This document shows, one piece after another, positions 50,294 through 60,127 of a DNA stretch of 64,000 nucleotides. The notes below the pieces were generated by a model. The model made no database searches. It was not told where the DNA came from and worked only from the letters and a program-made list of their open reading frames with translations. Source of the stretch: UBA1672 sp965263215 (lineage in GTDB: Bacteria > Pseudomonadota > Alphaproteobacteria > Micavibrionales > Micavibrionaceae). Where the stretch lies: positions 1,178,001-1,242,000 of the forward strand of contig OZ253663.1 of NCBI GenBank assembly GCA_965263215.1. The letters are read 5' to 3'. The stretch's first letter is position 1. Each line of letters opens with the position of its first letter. The position numbers were made by a program, and so were the translations under genes.

Positions 50294-53061
50294 TACCGAT
50301 CCAGCCTTTGTAAAATGTGAGGGATATGAACTTGATCGGCTTTATAATTCCCCGTAAGGGCATACATAACCAGATTAATACCAAACCGCATGGCCATTTC
50401 GCGCTGCCGTGAATCCGGTGAATTGCTAAAACGGTTGAAGTTTTTCTGGCCGTAAGAATCCGCCCATGACCCAACCCAATCATTACTGCCAATGATGACA
50501 GAGCTTACATTATCGCGTCCGCTTGCGCTGTATCGCTCTACCCATAATGTGCCTGCGGAATAACGTCCCGGGTATTCCTTCAAAAGGTAAAAGGCGCGCC
50601 CTAAGACATGGTCATCCGGCACGGGAATAATCGGCGGAATGTTGAGGGATGCCGTGATGCGGCGCAGTGTTTTTGCATTTTCCGTGTTGACCATACTGGC
50701 AGTGGAGCGGTTCTGATCACGCGTATCGAATATAATTGTGCCGCCATGATCCAGATAATATTGAATATTCTGCATGGCCTTATCAGAGTACGCCTTTTGC
50801 TGATCGCTGATCGCCCAGTAAATAAGGGGGAAGAACGAAAGCGTGTCATGCTCAGGGTCAAGCCCGACAACACCATCAGGCTCTACGGATGTCCTTTGGT
50901 TGAGTGTCGCGGAGAGGGATTCAAGGCCGCGCCGTGTTAAACTGTCGAGTGTTTGATCGCCCGTTTTGACGTAAGCCAGATAAAAGCCGCCGGAATATTT
51001 AATGTCGGCATTCTCATCGGCATGCGCGGTTGTCGGGCTGAGGCATAATAATGCCATCACAACCAATGACGCCTTGGCTGTTTTTCGGAATAACAATAAT
51101 GAGCCACTGCCTGCCATGACAATCATGATGAGCCAGTCCAAACAAAACAGACCAAGTGCGGTATAGAGAAGATAGGGCATAATGCTGAGTTCGTAATCCT
51201 GTTCATAATGGCTTTCGATCACACCCGACGGGAGTGATTGCGCCGTCAGCATAGCAGGTAAATGCGTGCCGATGTTAAATGCATATTGTGTCTGTCCGTT
51301 GCCGTACAAGCCCGGCGGGTTCATTGATGTAGGGATAAAGGATTCAACCTTATCGGCAGAAATCGGCGGCACTGCGGCGGGCGGGCTAATCAGGCCGCCA
51401 AAACCATCCATAATCAGTAAAGGATCAAGCGTGGTAAAATCACGATTTATGGATGTGCTATTGCTGCCCGATAGTTGAATGATACGTTTGAGAACGGACA
51501 CATACAGACCTGATAAAGCAAAGTCAGACCAATCTGTGTTGGCGGTTGTGTGTACCAAAACAATCAAGCCTTTGTCTTCTTGTTTGGCGGTAATCATCGG
51601 TGTGCCATCGCTTAAGGCTGCCCAGACTTTATTTTCCAAATCTTGCTCGGGATCAGCCAGAACTTGTTGTTTGATGCTGATATCATCAGGAATGGGCAGG
51701 CCGTAAAAGGGGCTGTTTTCTTCAAAAGGGGCAATTTTTTGTGGCTCGTCCCATGATAGAGAGCCAGACAAAGACCGCCCGCCTGAGCGCAGGGCAACAG
51801 GCAGAAGAAACTGTTCATTAACAGAATTGGCAAGGTTAGGGCCGGAAAAACGTAAGAGGAGGCCGCCTTCTTTGATCCATTCCTCAAGTTTGTTTAATGA
51901 TTCTGTCGGCATCGCGCCAACATCAGGTAGAATAATAACGGAAACGTCCTCTTCAATCAGTGTTATCGGATCGGCGATTGTAATGTTTGAAAAAGGCTCT
52001 AGGGCGCGTTTAATGTAATAGCTTGCCTCAATTAACGGGGCAGTACTCTCAGAATCGGCGGCATCGGCGATACCGACTTTGCGTTTTTTAAATTGATCAT
52101 CCAGCAAGAATAACGCACCTGCGCCGCGGCGTCCTGAAATTTCAAATCGCGTAATTTTACCAACCAGATCATCCAGAATATCGAATGACAGTGTTTTGGG
52201 AAGATCATCGGATGCAATGCTATCGGAAACGACATCCAGAATATCGTTCTTTTGTGCTAATGCCCGAACGGACACGGGGACATTGACTGGCGCGTTCCTA
52301 ACCCCATCAACATCAATGCGTACGTCACTGGCGGTTTCGGCTTCTTTTTTGCTCAAGGATTTTTTGGTCGGGCGAAGCAACAAGGGGAGTTTTTCGACTG
52401 CAGGTGTCATGAAGCTTAAGCTGCCTTGATTGCGTACCTCTTTCAACGCATCTCTTATATTGCCTTCATCCAACCCATGGGACAACCAAAGGGTATGAAT
52501 CGATTTGTTCTCTTTGTTTTCTTCGAGTGTTTGGATTAATGCATCATATTGTGCCGGCCAAGGGTTGGGCTTCATACCGCGCAAAATAGATAATGCATCA
52601 CCTTCGCTTAATGGGCCATGCTGCTCAATTTTGGTTTCCCCAAGGGCGGAGGTCGTCGGCACGATGTAAATTTCTCGTCCCTCGCGCGCAGCTTGCTTGA
52701 TGGTTTCCTCTGCAGTGTCTTGTTGTGTGTTCCATGTTTGCGCACTGGCCCAACTATTATCCATGACAACACGTACAGGGCCATAACCTGAAATTGAATC
52801 TGCGGGATTAATAACAGGGTTGGCGAGGGCAAAGATGATCAGTGCCGATATGATTAACCGCAGGAGCAATATCCACCACGGCGACGTGCTCGGTGTTTGC
52901 TCTTCGGAAATCAACCCTTTTAAAAAACGGGTTGCGGGGAAGAAAATCGTTTTCGGGGCAGGAGGTGTGACGCGCAAAATATACCAAATCACAGGCAGCG
53001 CGAGCAAAGCCGATAAGATGATCGGTTGCATAAACACAATTTGGGTAAGGAAAGCCATCAT
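50293..53061 (-). CDS. DUF4159 protein with BatA-type N-terminus
   Basis: 922 residues. N-terminal Aerotolerance/BatA-like segment with two membrane helices (about 9-28 and 62-82) and an LPVIWYILRVTPPAPKTIFF stretch, a long beta-rich middle, two more helices (about 630-650, 655-680) and a C-terminal DUF4159 domain (DADIKYSGGFYLAYVKTGDQ, NIQYYLDHGGTIIFDT, YPGRYSAGTLWVERY). The start overlaps the DUF58 gene by four bases. Expected to sit in the inner membrane as part of a MoxR-dependent assembly. Confidence 0.8.
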   Translation of the reverse strand: MMAFLTQIVFMQPIILSALLALPVIWYILRVTPPAPKTIFFPATRFLKGLISEEQTPSTSPWWILLLRLIISALIIFALANPVINPADSISGYGPVRVVMDNSWASAQTWNTQQDTAEETIKQAAREGREIYIVPTTSALGETKIEQHGPLSEGDALSILRGMKPNPWPAQYDALIQTLEENKENKSIHTLWLSHGLDEGNIRDALKEVRNQGSLSFMTPAVEKLPLLLRPTKKSLSKKEAETASDVRIDVDGVRNAPVNVPVSVRALAQKNDILDVVSDSIASDDLPKTLSFDILDDLVGKITRFEISGRRGAGALFLLDDQFKKRKVGIADAADSESTAPLIEASYYIKRALEPFSNITIADPITLIEEDVSVIILPDVGAMPTESLNKLEEWIKEGGLLLRFSGPNLANSVNEQFLLPVALRSGGRSLSGSLSWDEPQKIAPFEENSPFYGLPIPDDISIKQQVLADPEQDLENKVWAALSDGTPMITAKQEDKGLIVLVHTTANTDWSDFALSGLYVSVLKRIIQLSGSNSTSINRDFTTLDPLLIMDGFGGLISPPAAVPPISADKVESFIPTSMNPPGLYGNGQTQYAFNIGTHLPAMLTAQSLPSGVIESHYEQDYELSIMPYLLYTALGLFCLDWLIMIVMAGSGSLLLFRKTAKASLVVMALLCLSPTTAHADENADIKYSGGFYLAYVKTGDQTLDSLTRRGLESLSATLNQRTSVEPDGVVGLDPEHDTLSFFPLIYWAISDQQKAYSDKAMQNIQYYLDHGGTIIFDTRDQNRSTASMVNTENAKTLRRITASLNIPPIIPVPDDHVLGRAFYLLKEYPGRYSAGTLWVERYSASGRDNVSSVIIGSNDWVGSWADSYGQKNFNRFSNSPDSRQREMAMRFGINLVMYALTGNYKADQVHIPHILQRLDR

Positions 53062-53948
53062 GGGTTATGATCTCCTGCATCCAGAAGAGCCCAAATATCT
53101 TTCAGGGTGTTTTCCAAGGGTGTGTCAGAGCGATGAAGCACATAATGCCATTGGTAACTTTCACACAAATCCTTCACGGCCTCTACATGCGCGACTATTC
53201 TTTGTTGGTAGGCACTGCGCACCGAAGAAACGTGATTGATAATTTCTTGGCTTTGATCTGTTCCTTTAAAACGAATACGCCCGTTGAAGGAAAGGTCAAT
53301 TTCAGTTGGGTCTAATGTTTGAATGACAAGCGCATTGTTTGTTTGTTTGCTCAGGGATCTAAACGATTCTTCTATGTCTTCTATGGGTGAGAGGAAATCG
53401 CCCACAGCAACAAAGAACGCATCGCGCGGTAATGTTTGTGCTTCGGCATCGGGTAAGGTTTCATTGATATCAATACGGTTGTGAAGATGCTGTGCGATTT
53501 TCCCGATGGTCTCTTCGCTGCGTCCTGTGCGTGATTCCCCTAATATGCCGATCTGCTCCTTGGCTTTTCTGAGCAAAAGAGTAAGAGACAGGCAGAGGAT
53601 CTGCGCGGATTCTAATTTTGAATGTGTCGCCGTTTCGGATGTGAAGTTCATAGACTCACCGCCTGCGCACCATAAAAAAACCTTGCGCGTTATTTGCCAT
53701 TCTTTTTGTTTGATAAAGACCTGATCACCTTTTGCAGATTGTCGCCAGTCAATGTCCTGCGGCCTGTCCGATGGATCATATTCACGGAATTGCCAGAATT
53801 TCTCACCACTGCCGGATTTGCGGCGGGCATGTTCACCATAAATGATGTTATCGGCCAGTTTTTCCGATTTTATCATCAGGACAGGCAGGGACATGACCGA
53901 TTGTTCGGCCTGTTCACGTAGCTTTTCTATGTATGACAAGATGCCCAT
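53058..53948 (-). CDS. DUF58 protein
   Basis: 296 residues, soluble or peripheral. The hallmark is KFWQFREYDPSDRPQDIDWR, then QSAKGDQVFIKQKEWQITRK, followed by a VWA-like fold to the end. DUF58 proteins almost always pair with MoxR ATPases; they are thought to act in protein complex maturation. Here it lies 21 bases after the MoxR gene and overlaps the DUF4159 gene by four bases. Confidence 0.9.
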   Translation of the reverse strand: MGILSYIEKLREQAEQSVMSLPVLMIKSEKLADNIIYGEHARRKSGSGEKFWQFREYDPSDRPQDIDWRQSAKGDQVFIKQKEWQITRKVFLWCAGGESMNFTSETATHSKLESAQILCLSLTLLLRKAKEQIGILGESRTGRSEETIGKIAQHLHNRIDINETLPDAEAQTLPRDAFFVAVGDFLSPIEDIEESFRSLSKQTNNALVIQTLDPTEIDLSFNGRIRFKGTDQSQEIINHVSSVRSAYQQRIVAHVEAVKDLCESYQWHYVLHRSDTPLENTLKDIWALLDAGDHNP

Positions 53949-53969
53949 TATTACCAGTTGTTACCAGTC

Positions 53970-54962
53970 TTATAAACTGTGTACGATTTCTGCGATTAGA
54001 TCTTCAAGATTTACGCCTTGTGTGCGTGCCTTGAAGTTTAAGGCCATACGATGGCGCAATATTGGCGCGGCCAATGTGATGACGTCTTCCTCAAGCGGGG
54101 CGCTGCGTCCTTGTAGTAATGCACGCGCACGTACGGCAAGCATAAGTCCTTGCGAGCCACGCGGCCCGGGCGCCCAAGCGACGAATTCATTCACCAATTC
54201 ATGGGCGTGTTCACCAGGGCGCAATGCGCGCACCAAATCAACGATCATATCAACGATGCCATCACTGACGGGCATATCACGTACTAGATGCTGGATATCT
54301 ATCAGATCATCGGCGCTCATGATGGTTTTGGCCTCGGCCACGGCGTTTGTTGTTGTGCTGAGGACGATGTCGCGCTCCGCCTCGTAATCGGGATAGAGCA
54401 CATCAACTTGCATCAAAAATCGGTCAAGCTGCGCTTCGGGCAGGGGATACGTCCCTTCCTGCTCAATCGGGTTTTGCGTCGCCAGAACATGAAACGGTGT
54501 TGGCAATTTTTGCGGCACACCTGAAACGGAAACTTCTTTTTCTTGCATCGCCTGTAGAAGAGCAGACTGTGTGCGCGGTGATGCACGGTTAATTTCATCG
54601 GCCATAAAGAATTGTGTGAAAATGGGGCCGGGAATAAAACGGAAGGATCGTTTCCCTTTGGCGCCTTCTTCCAAAACTTCGGAACCCAATATATCGGCAG
54701 GCATTAAATCAGGCGTACATTGAACGCGGTTGGAGTTTAAACCCATCACATGTGCCACTGTTTCAACCAGTAAGGTCTTCGCCAAGCCCGGAACACCGAT
54801 CAACAAAAGATGCCCACCGGAAATCATCGTGATCAAAGTCTGGTCAACGACTTCATCTTGTCCGATAACAATCTTTGTGATCTCTTTTTTGGCTGTGTTG
54901 ATTTGCTTAACGGCCTGATCAAAAAATTCAGGTGGTGCGGTGTCTGTTTTAACAGAAGCCAT
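53970..54962 (-). CDS. MoxR-family AAA+ ATPase
   Basis: 330 residues from the ATG at 54962 (MASVKTDTAPPEFFDQAVKQ), which has an AAGGAAGGA site; the longer frame adds 21 residues without a good site. Walker A GVPGLAKT (56-63), Walker B FMADEINRA, and the sensor region ATQNPIEQEGTYPLPEAQLD are typical. It heads the MoxR-DUF58-DUF4159-membrane protein operon and presumably remodels a partner in that set. It is divergent from the CCA-adding enzyme gene. Confidence 0.94.
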   Translation of the reverse strand: MASVKTDTAPPEFFDQAVKQINTAKKEITKIVIGQDEVVDQTLITMISGGHLLLIGVPGLAKTLLVETVAHVMGLNSNRVQCTPDLMPADILGSEVLEEGAKGKRSFRFIPGPIFTQFFMADEINRASPRTQSALLQAMQEKEVSVSGVPQKLPTPFHVLATQNPIEQEGTYPLPEAQLDRFLMQVDVLYPDYEAERDIVLSTTTNAVAEAKTIMSADDLIDIQHLVRDMPVSDGIVDMIVDLVRALRPGEHAHELVNEFVAWAPGPRGSQGLMLAVRARALLQGRSAPLEEDVITLAAPILRHRMALNFKARTQGVNLEDLIAEIVHSL

Positions 54963-55040
54963 GGTATAAAGTCCTTCCTTAAAAATGCTTAGTTTGTATA
55001 ATACGCAAAACGAAGCGAATTGCATGCTGAAAATTAAAAA

Positions 55041-56240
55041 ATGTCCCTAGAAATTAAGCGTCACATTGTAGCACAAGATTGGATGCGCGCCCCCCAGACG
55101 GAGCGTTTATTCAGCATATTACAGGGAAATATCCCCGAAGATGAACCGCAAGCTCTGTTTGTAGGCGGATGCGTGCGTAATATATTGATGGGGCAAGACG
55201 TTGAAGACATGGATATCGCAACGCCGCTCCATCCCGAAAATGTGGTGGAAATTTTGGAACGTGATGGCATAAAAGTCATCCCGACAGGATTACAGCACGG
55301 CACGGTTACGGCGGTAGTAGATGGTGAAACTTATGAGATCACGACATTGCGCCATGATAAAGAAACCGACGGGCGGCACGCGGTGGTGACTTTTACCGAT
55401 TCATGGCTTGAGGATGCTAAGCGCCGCGATTTTACAATCAATACGTTGTTATTGGATAGAGCAGGGAATGTTTATGACCCGCTAGATTTAGGGCTAGATG
55501 ATCTTGATGCGCGCAAGGTGCGTTTTGTTGGCGAAGCAGCACAACGTATAGAAGAAGATCATTTGCGTATCTTACGTTTTTTCCGTTTTTCTGCACTTTA
55601 TGGTGATGGATTTGATCAGGAAGGTCTGAAGGCCTGCGCCGCGGCGGCGGATACGATTAAAAAGCTCTCGAAAGAACGCATCACACAAGAGTTTTTCAAG
55701 ATCATTGCATCAGATCGCCCTTATGATGTTATTGCCCAAATGTTTGATCATAATGTTTTGAAGTCATTTGAGTTTACAGATTACGACCCCGAATTTTTTG
55801 AACATTTTTGTACGTTCCAATCACGCTACAGCTTGACCGCTTTATCGGCACGTTTATTCGTTTTTGCCGCCATGAATTTTGAGAATATCAAGACGATGGA
55901 ACAGTATATTTTGTTTCCCAAAGTGTTCTTAAAAGACATGCAGGCCATTAACGGTGCGCTGAACTTACCTGACCTTTCTTGCGACCATGCTGTGCGCGTT
56001 GCTATTTATAGGTTTGGGCGTAGCGTAACGGCGCAAGCGCTTATAATGGAGTTGGTGCAAGATCGGGTCATGAACGGATATGCGCCAACGGCGATTGAGA
56101 TTATTCAAAATTGGGATATCCCTGATTTTCCGATTAGTGGCGCAGACCTAAAAGCCAAAGGCATACAAGAGGGGCCGGAAATGGGCGAGGAACTGAAGCG
56201 CTTGGAGAAAGAATGGATCGATAACGGTTTTAAGTACTAA
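55041..56240 (+). CDS. CCA tRNA nucleotidyltransferase
   Basis: 399 residues. Nucleotidyltransferase head with LFVGGCVRNILMGQDVEDMD (GGxVR and DxD), then RRDFTINTLLLDRAGNVYDP, VRFVGEAAQRIEEDHLRILR and RFFRFSALYG, the class II CCA-adding/poly(A) polymerase signature. It completes the 3' CCA end of tRNA. Alphaproteobacteria often place it next to the MoxR operon. The ribosome site is weak (AAATTAAAAA before the ATG). Confidence 0.93.
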   Translation: MSLEIKRHIVAQDWMRAPQTERLFSILQGNIPEDEPQALFVGGCVRNILMGQDVEDMDIATPLHPENVVEILERDGIKVIPTGLQHGTVTAVVDGETYEITTLRHDKETDGRHAVVTFTDSWLEDAKRRDFTINTLLLDRAGNVYDPLDLGLDDLDARKVRFVGEAAQRIEEDHLRILRFFRFSALYGDGFDQEGLKACAAAADTIKKLSKERITQEFFKIIASDRPYDVIAQMFDHNVLKSFEFTDYDPEFFEHFCTFQSRYSLTALSARLFVFAAMNFENIKTMEQYILFPKVFLKDMQAINGALNLPDLSCDHAVRVAIYRFGRSVTAQALIMELVQDRVMNGYAPTAIEIIQNWDIPDFPISGADLKAKGIQEGPEMGEELKRLEKEWIDNGFKY

Positions 56241-56311
56241 AATAGTCTGTGGCAAAATTTGCTTTTTTCCAGACGACCCGTTAGCTTTCTTATAAAAATA
56301 AAGGGGTGTAT

Positions 56312-57451
56312 ATGTCGGTTGAAGGTAGTTTGGCACATAAGTTAAATGATGCCGCATCTGATTTTTATTATCATGTTCGTGAACCGTTAGAAGAAGGCGA
56401 TGTTGTCAAGATTTTCAGCAGTTACAACTGCTCGGAGAAACCGGACTTATCTCAAATGGATGAAGATGAGCGTGATATTCATCGTAAGCGTCATTATGCC
56501 AAAAAAGGAATTGACCTTGTCACCGGAGAGACCGTCGATCCGCGTCATGATGCCGATGACGATATCATAGAATCAAGAATAAAAGCTGCTCAAGAGGTGG
56601 TTTATGAATTGATCTCGGACGCGCATGTGCAGGAATTGGCCGAACATATTTATGAAAGCGTACAAGACAGAGATGATAAGAAAGTTTTTATGCTCAGAAA
56701 TTCTGTCATGAAAGAAGGGCAGGTGTCGTATAATTTCTTGAGCCCGACTTATGATTATATCTTGATAGAGGCTCTTTTAAACAAACTGGATGATATAGAT
56801 CCTGACCACAACATAGAGTTTGAAATGGCTACTGCACTTCGATTGAATGATACAAGGCGTGTTTACAGCAATCCTATGCAACGCCTTGCGCGTCAAGCGT
56901 ACATGGACACAGAGGATCTACAGCAAATGCGCGGTAAGAATGTTCTGATCGCTGACGAACATGTGCAATCCGGCGCGATGGTGATGACGATTTATTCTCT
57001 TCTGAAAAAGTTGGATGGTAATACTAATATTATGGGTGTGACAACGCTGACGTCTCACCCGACAATGCATAATTTGACGCCAAGTAAGGATGTTGATGAT
57101 ATGCTGCGGGATAATCTTTCGGAGAGTGATTACGATGATTTGGAGCAAACGCTTAATCGGCTGGGGCTGGGATATGATACCATAACGGCGCGTGAAGGGC
57201 TTTATGTTTTGGCTTTGGTTATGAATGGCCATGATCCGGAGCAAGCGGCAGAATTTATGGCATTAGAAGAAAAAATGAGCGCAGGTCGTAAAGTGGTTGA
57301 GGGTATAGAGGATGATCTATACGCCACACTTATGATGCCGCCTTTAGATGTTGATGAATTTGAGCAACAAATAACGGATCACATTTCGCTACGTAAAGAC
57401 ACGTTTTATACAACTGATCCAGACTTAAAAGGTATAAATCATGACGGATAA
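56312..57451 (+). CDS. Phosphoribosyltransferase-like protein, unknown substrate
   Basis: 379 residues from the ATG at 56312, which has AAGGGG five bases upstream (a GTG six bases earlier lies within that site). The one recognisable motif is KNVLIADEHVQSGA (209-222), a type I phosphoribosyltransferase PRPP loop in which D-D is D-E. The rest is acidic and helical without a known hood domain. The last 11 bases overlap a 52-codon gene. It stands alone downstream of the CCA enzyme gene. The substrate cannot be predicted. Confidence 0.5.
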   Translation: MSVEGSLAHKLNDAASDFYYHVREPLEEGDVVKIFSSYNCSEKPDLSQMDEDERDIHRKRHYAKKGIDLVTGETVDPRHDADDDIIESRIKAAQEVVYELISDAHVQELAEHIYESVQDRDDKKVFMLRNSVMKEGQVSYNFLSPTYDYILIEALLNKLDDIDPDHNIEFEMATALRLNDTRRVYSNPMQRLARQAYMDTEDLQQMRGKNVLIADEHVQSGAMVMTIYSLLKKLDGNTNIMGVTTLTSHPTMHNLTPSKDVDDMLRDNLSESDYDDLEQTLNRLGLGYDTITAREGLYVLALVMNGHDPEQAAEFMALEEKMSAGRKVVEGIEDDLYATLMMPPLDVDEFEQQITDHISLRKDTFYTTDPDLKGINHDG

Positions 57452-57599
57452 AATGAAGAATAAAACAATAGTACCGGCTAAATATCCGAAAGAATGGTTA
57501 ATGTCTGAGGAAGAACGTGATGAATTGAAAAGGGCTGAAAAAGATGTGGTTCAAAAAATTCAAGATGTTCTGAAAAATTCTGACAGAAAAAAGGTTTAA
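57441..57599 (+). CDS. 52-residue hypothetical protein coupled to the PRTase-like gene
   Basis: Short gene read directly from the sequence: MTDKMKNKTIVPAKYPKEWL, then an acidic/basic helix EEERDELKRAEKDVVQKIQD and a Lys-rich end. AAAAGG lies 8 bases before its ATG, and it overlaps the PRTase-like gene by 11 bases, so translation is likely coupled. No family recognised. It ends 12 bases before the convergent ATP-grasp gene. Confidence 0.55.
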   Translation: MTDKMKNKTIVPAKYPKEWLMSEEERDELKRAEKDVVQKIQDVLKNSDRKKV

Positions 57600-57611
57600 G
57601 GGAGCTGAAAT

Positions 57612-58523
57612 TTAATGCAACACCAGTGAATCCGTATCATTCGGTGATTGCCCTTTGACTTTATCAAGCATTTTATCAGTGAGTGTGCGGATGCGTTCTG
57701 AACCGTTTTCAAGCTCATGTTCAACGTAGTATAATCCCATCGGTGCGGAGTTCCCCTCGATGAGCCAGATGTTACCATCGCGATCACATTTTGTGTCGAA
57801 GGCAATATATGAAACGCCATGTTCTTGATATAGGTGCAGCGCGATGTCGTCAATCTGTTGTATTATTTCTGTATCATCTACCGCGTGTCGTTTTACACCC
57901 GGCCAATGAGCGGGGTTGGTGACGAGTTCGCGCGGGATATCCTGATCCGTTGCCTTTTCATAGGCAATCACGGTTTCACCATCTAAACAAATACCGCGTA
58001 TTTCCCTGAACAGGCCTTGTTCGTCACCCAAATATTGCTGAATCAGCATAAGCGCGCCGTTGCTGCCGTCATTGCGTACAGTTTGTATCGACTCAAGAAG
58101 TTCATTTTCATCATTCGCGATAAAGACATTGCGGGACAGGGACCCTTTGTTAGGTTTTAAAACGATTGGAAATTCAAAAGGATGGCCGGGATCTGCTATT
58201 TTTCGTACGACATCGTCTCTAATGTCCTGATTTGTACGTGCAGACGTCTTATGTACGGATTCCGTATGCGGCCAAGGCAATTCATCTTGAGTTTTCCGAT
58301 AGAGTGACCATTTATCCCGCACCAGTCTTTCCGCGCCTTCAGGGTTGAAGGGCGTATGTCCGAACTCAAAATCGGCGCTTCGTTCTTCGAATATTACTTT
58401 TACGCTAGGGCTTTCGCGGATGGAATCACGATCAACAGAAAGTTGCAGTGCGTCATCGCCGCGCCGTTTATACGCATCAATAATGTAAGATGCCAAATAT
58501 TTGGGGTCTCTTGGATTATCCAT
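57612..58523 (-). CDS. ATP-grasp ligase of unknown substrate
   Basis: 303 residues. ATP-grasp fold with the nucleotide-binding FPIVLKPNKGSLSRNVF (Lys123), the FREIRGICLDGETVIAYEK strand, and the metal-binding pair in IAFDTKCDRDGNIWLIEGNS (Asp243, Glu256, Asn258). It resembles RimK/D-Ala-D-Ala-type ligases, which join a carboxylate to an amine using ATP. The first 85 residues are not recognised. It is convergent with the PRTase-like pair. Confidence 0.7.
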   Translation of the reverse strand: MDNPRDPKYLASYIIDAYKRRGDDALQLSVDRDSIRESPSVKVIFEERSADFEFGHTPFNPEGAERLVRDKWSLYRKTQDELPWPHTESVHKTSARTNQDIRDDVVRKIADPGHPFEFPIVLKPNKGSLSRNVFIANDENELLESIQTVRNDGSNGALMLIQQYLGDEQGLFREIRGICLDGETVIAYEKATDQDIPRELVTNPAHWPGVKRHAVDDTEIIQQIDDIALHLYQEHGVSYIAFDTKCDRDGNIWLIEGNSAPMGLYYVEHELENGSERIRTLTDKMLDKVKGQSPNDTDSLVLH

Positions 58524-58594
58524 TTATTACCGCTTTTTATTATTTTCGGTAATATCATGGATGAAAAAACATATATATGTAAAGAAAAATTACT

Positions 58595-59509
58595 TTACGG
58601 CCATTTTACTTCCGGCGGCATGGACATCAAAATTGCCTCAGTATTGCCACCGGTTTTCAGGCCAAACTGTGTCCCGCGATCATAAAGCAGGTTAAATTCA
58701 ACGTATCGCCCGCGCTTAATCAGTTGGTGTTCGCGTTGTTCTTCACTCCAATCTTTATGCATGGAACGCCGCACGAGGGTACAATATATATCCTTAAATG
58801 TTTTGCCGACATCTTGGGTGAAGGCGAAATCCTGATCCCATCCCTGACGATCAAGGTAATCATAGAATATGCCGCCAATGCCGCGTGGCTCATCACGATG
58901 CGGCAGGAAGAAATAACGGTCGCACCAGTCTTTAAATTCAGGGTAATAGCCATCATCATATTGATCACAACATTCTTTGAAGGCTTTGTGGAAGTCTTTC
59001 TTGTCTTTCTCATCCGTGAACATCGGTGTTAAGTCCGCGCCGCCCCCGAACCAACTTTTGGAGGTCGCGATCATACGTGTGTTCATGTGTACCGCAGGCA
59101 CAAGCGGGGATTGCATATGTGCCACCAGTGATATGCCTGATGCCCAAAAGGCGCCGTTACTTTCTTTCGCGCCGGGGATTTTCTCTGCAAATTCTTCGGA
59201 GAATGTACCGTGTACTTCGGAGAAATTAACGCCAACCTTTTCAAAGACACGCCCGCGCATCACCGCCATGCGCCCGCCGCCTTGCAGAACAGAGCCTGAT
59301 TCATTGGGCGTCATGTCATCGCTGCGTTGCCATACTTTTTTATCAAAACGCCCCGCAGGTTGATCCGATTTTTGACCATCGGTCAGTTCGTCTTCGATGT
59401 CTTCGAACGCGGTGCAGATTTGATCTTGCAGTGTTTTGAACCAATCGGCGGCGGCATGTTTGCGCTCTTCCAGTGGTTGTTCTTTGGTTTTTTGTGCGGT
59501 GCTGGTCAT
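58595..59509 (-). CDS. hemF: Oxygen-dependent coproporphyrinogen III oxidase HemF
   Basis: 304 residues, of normal length. ISLVAHMQSPLVPAVHMNTR, then WFGGGADLTPMF, PHRDEPRGIGGIFYDYLD and KRGRYVEFNLLYDRGTQFGL are HemF signatures. It converts coproporphyrinogen III to protoporphyrinogen IX in haem synthesis and needs oxygen. It abuts trmL (its ATG is next to the trmL stop) and lies near petABC, which needs haem. Confidence 0.97.
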   Translation of the reverse strand: MTSTAQKTKEQPLEERKHAAADWFKTLQDQICTAFEDIEDELTDGQKSDQPAGRFDKKVWQRSDDMTPNESGSVLQGGGRMAVMRGRVFEKVGVNFSEVHGTFSEEFAEKIPGAKESNGAFWASGISLVAHMQSPLVPAVHMNTRMIATSKSWFGGGADLTPMFTDEKDKKDFHKAFKECCDQYDDGYYPEFKDWCDRYFFLPHRDEPRGIGGIFYDYLDRQGWDQDFAFTQDVGKTFKDIYCTLVRRSMHKDWSEEQREHQLIKRGRYVEFNLLYDRGTQFGLKTGGNTEAILMSMPPEVKWP

Positions 59510-59956
59510 TTATAGTTCCGTTTGTCTTATGGCTTCGCCAAGTATCATAGAGGTCGCGTTCACGATATTCAACGAACGCAAATTGTTTTTCATCGGGATG
59601 CAAATTTCCGCATCCACTGTGTTATGCACGTCTTCGGGCACACCGGCACTTTCACGTCCTGCCAGTAAAATATCATCCGCACGAAACGTGAAACCTGTAT
59701 AAGGTGCGTCCGTTTTGGTAGACATCAAAATAATGCGCCTGTGTCCTTGATATAAGTCAAAAAACTTTTGCCATGAAACATGACGCGTAATTGTAATTTT
59801 ATCGTAATAATCTAAGGCAGATTGCCTGATCTTGCGTTCGTCCCATAAAAATCCGCATGGTTCAATGATATCAAGCTCTGCATCCATACAGGCCGCTAAA
59901 CGGATCATCGCACCGCAATTTTGTGGGATATCCGGCTGATATAGGGCGATTTTCAT
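59510..59956 (-). CDS. trmL: tRNA (cytidine/uridine-2'-O-)-methyltransferase TrmL-like
   Basis: 148 residues from the ATG at 59956 (MKIALYQPDIPQNCGAMIRL), which has AAGGA upstream; an earlier ATG adds eight residues. SPOUT fold with the C-terminal knot LLAGRESAGVPEDVHNTV and IPMKNNLRSLNIVNATSMIL. TrmL methylates the wobble base of tRNA-Leu. It precedes hemF on the same strand with no gap. Confidence 0.93.
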   Translation of the reverse strand: MKIALYQPDIPQNCGAMIRLAACMDAELDIIEPCGFLWDERKIRQSALDYYDKITITRHVSWQKFFDLYQGHRRIILMSTKTDAPYTGFTFRADDILLAGRESAGVPEDVHNTVDAEICIPMKNNLRSLNIVNATSMILGEAIRQTEL

Positions 59957-60079
59957 GGATGTGTCCTTACGTTTTTCCACATTTTTCTATCTTGTTTGGC
60001 ATAAAAAAACAATTTTCTTTTACAAGACTGGAAAGCAGGGGCTTGATCTATTATAAAGAGAAGATTAAAAGACTTCTCA

Positions 60080-60091
60080 AAGATTAATCTT
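60080..60091. promoter_or_regulatory. Perfect 12-base palindrome upstream of petA
   Basis: AAGATTAATCTT, with a further AAGATTAA copy 18-20 bases upstream on the same strand. Lies 37 bases before the petA ATG and may be an operator; it is AT-rich, so chance cannot be excluded. Confidence 0.3.
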
Positions 60092-60127
60092 CGATTTTAA
60101 AAATTATTACAAGAGGTTCAGGCAAGG

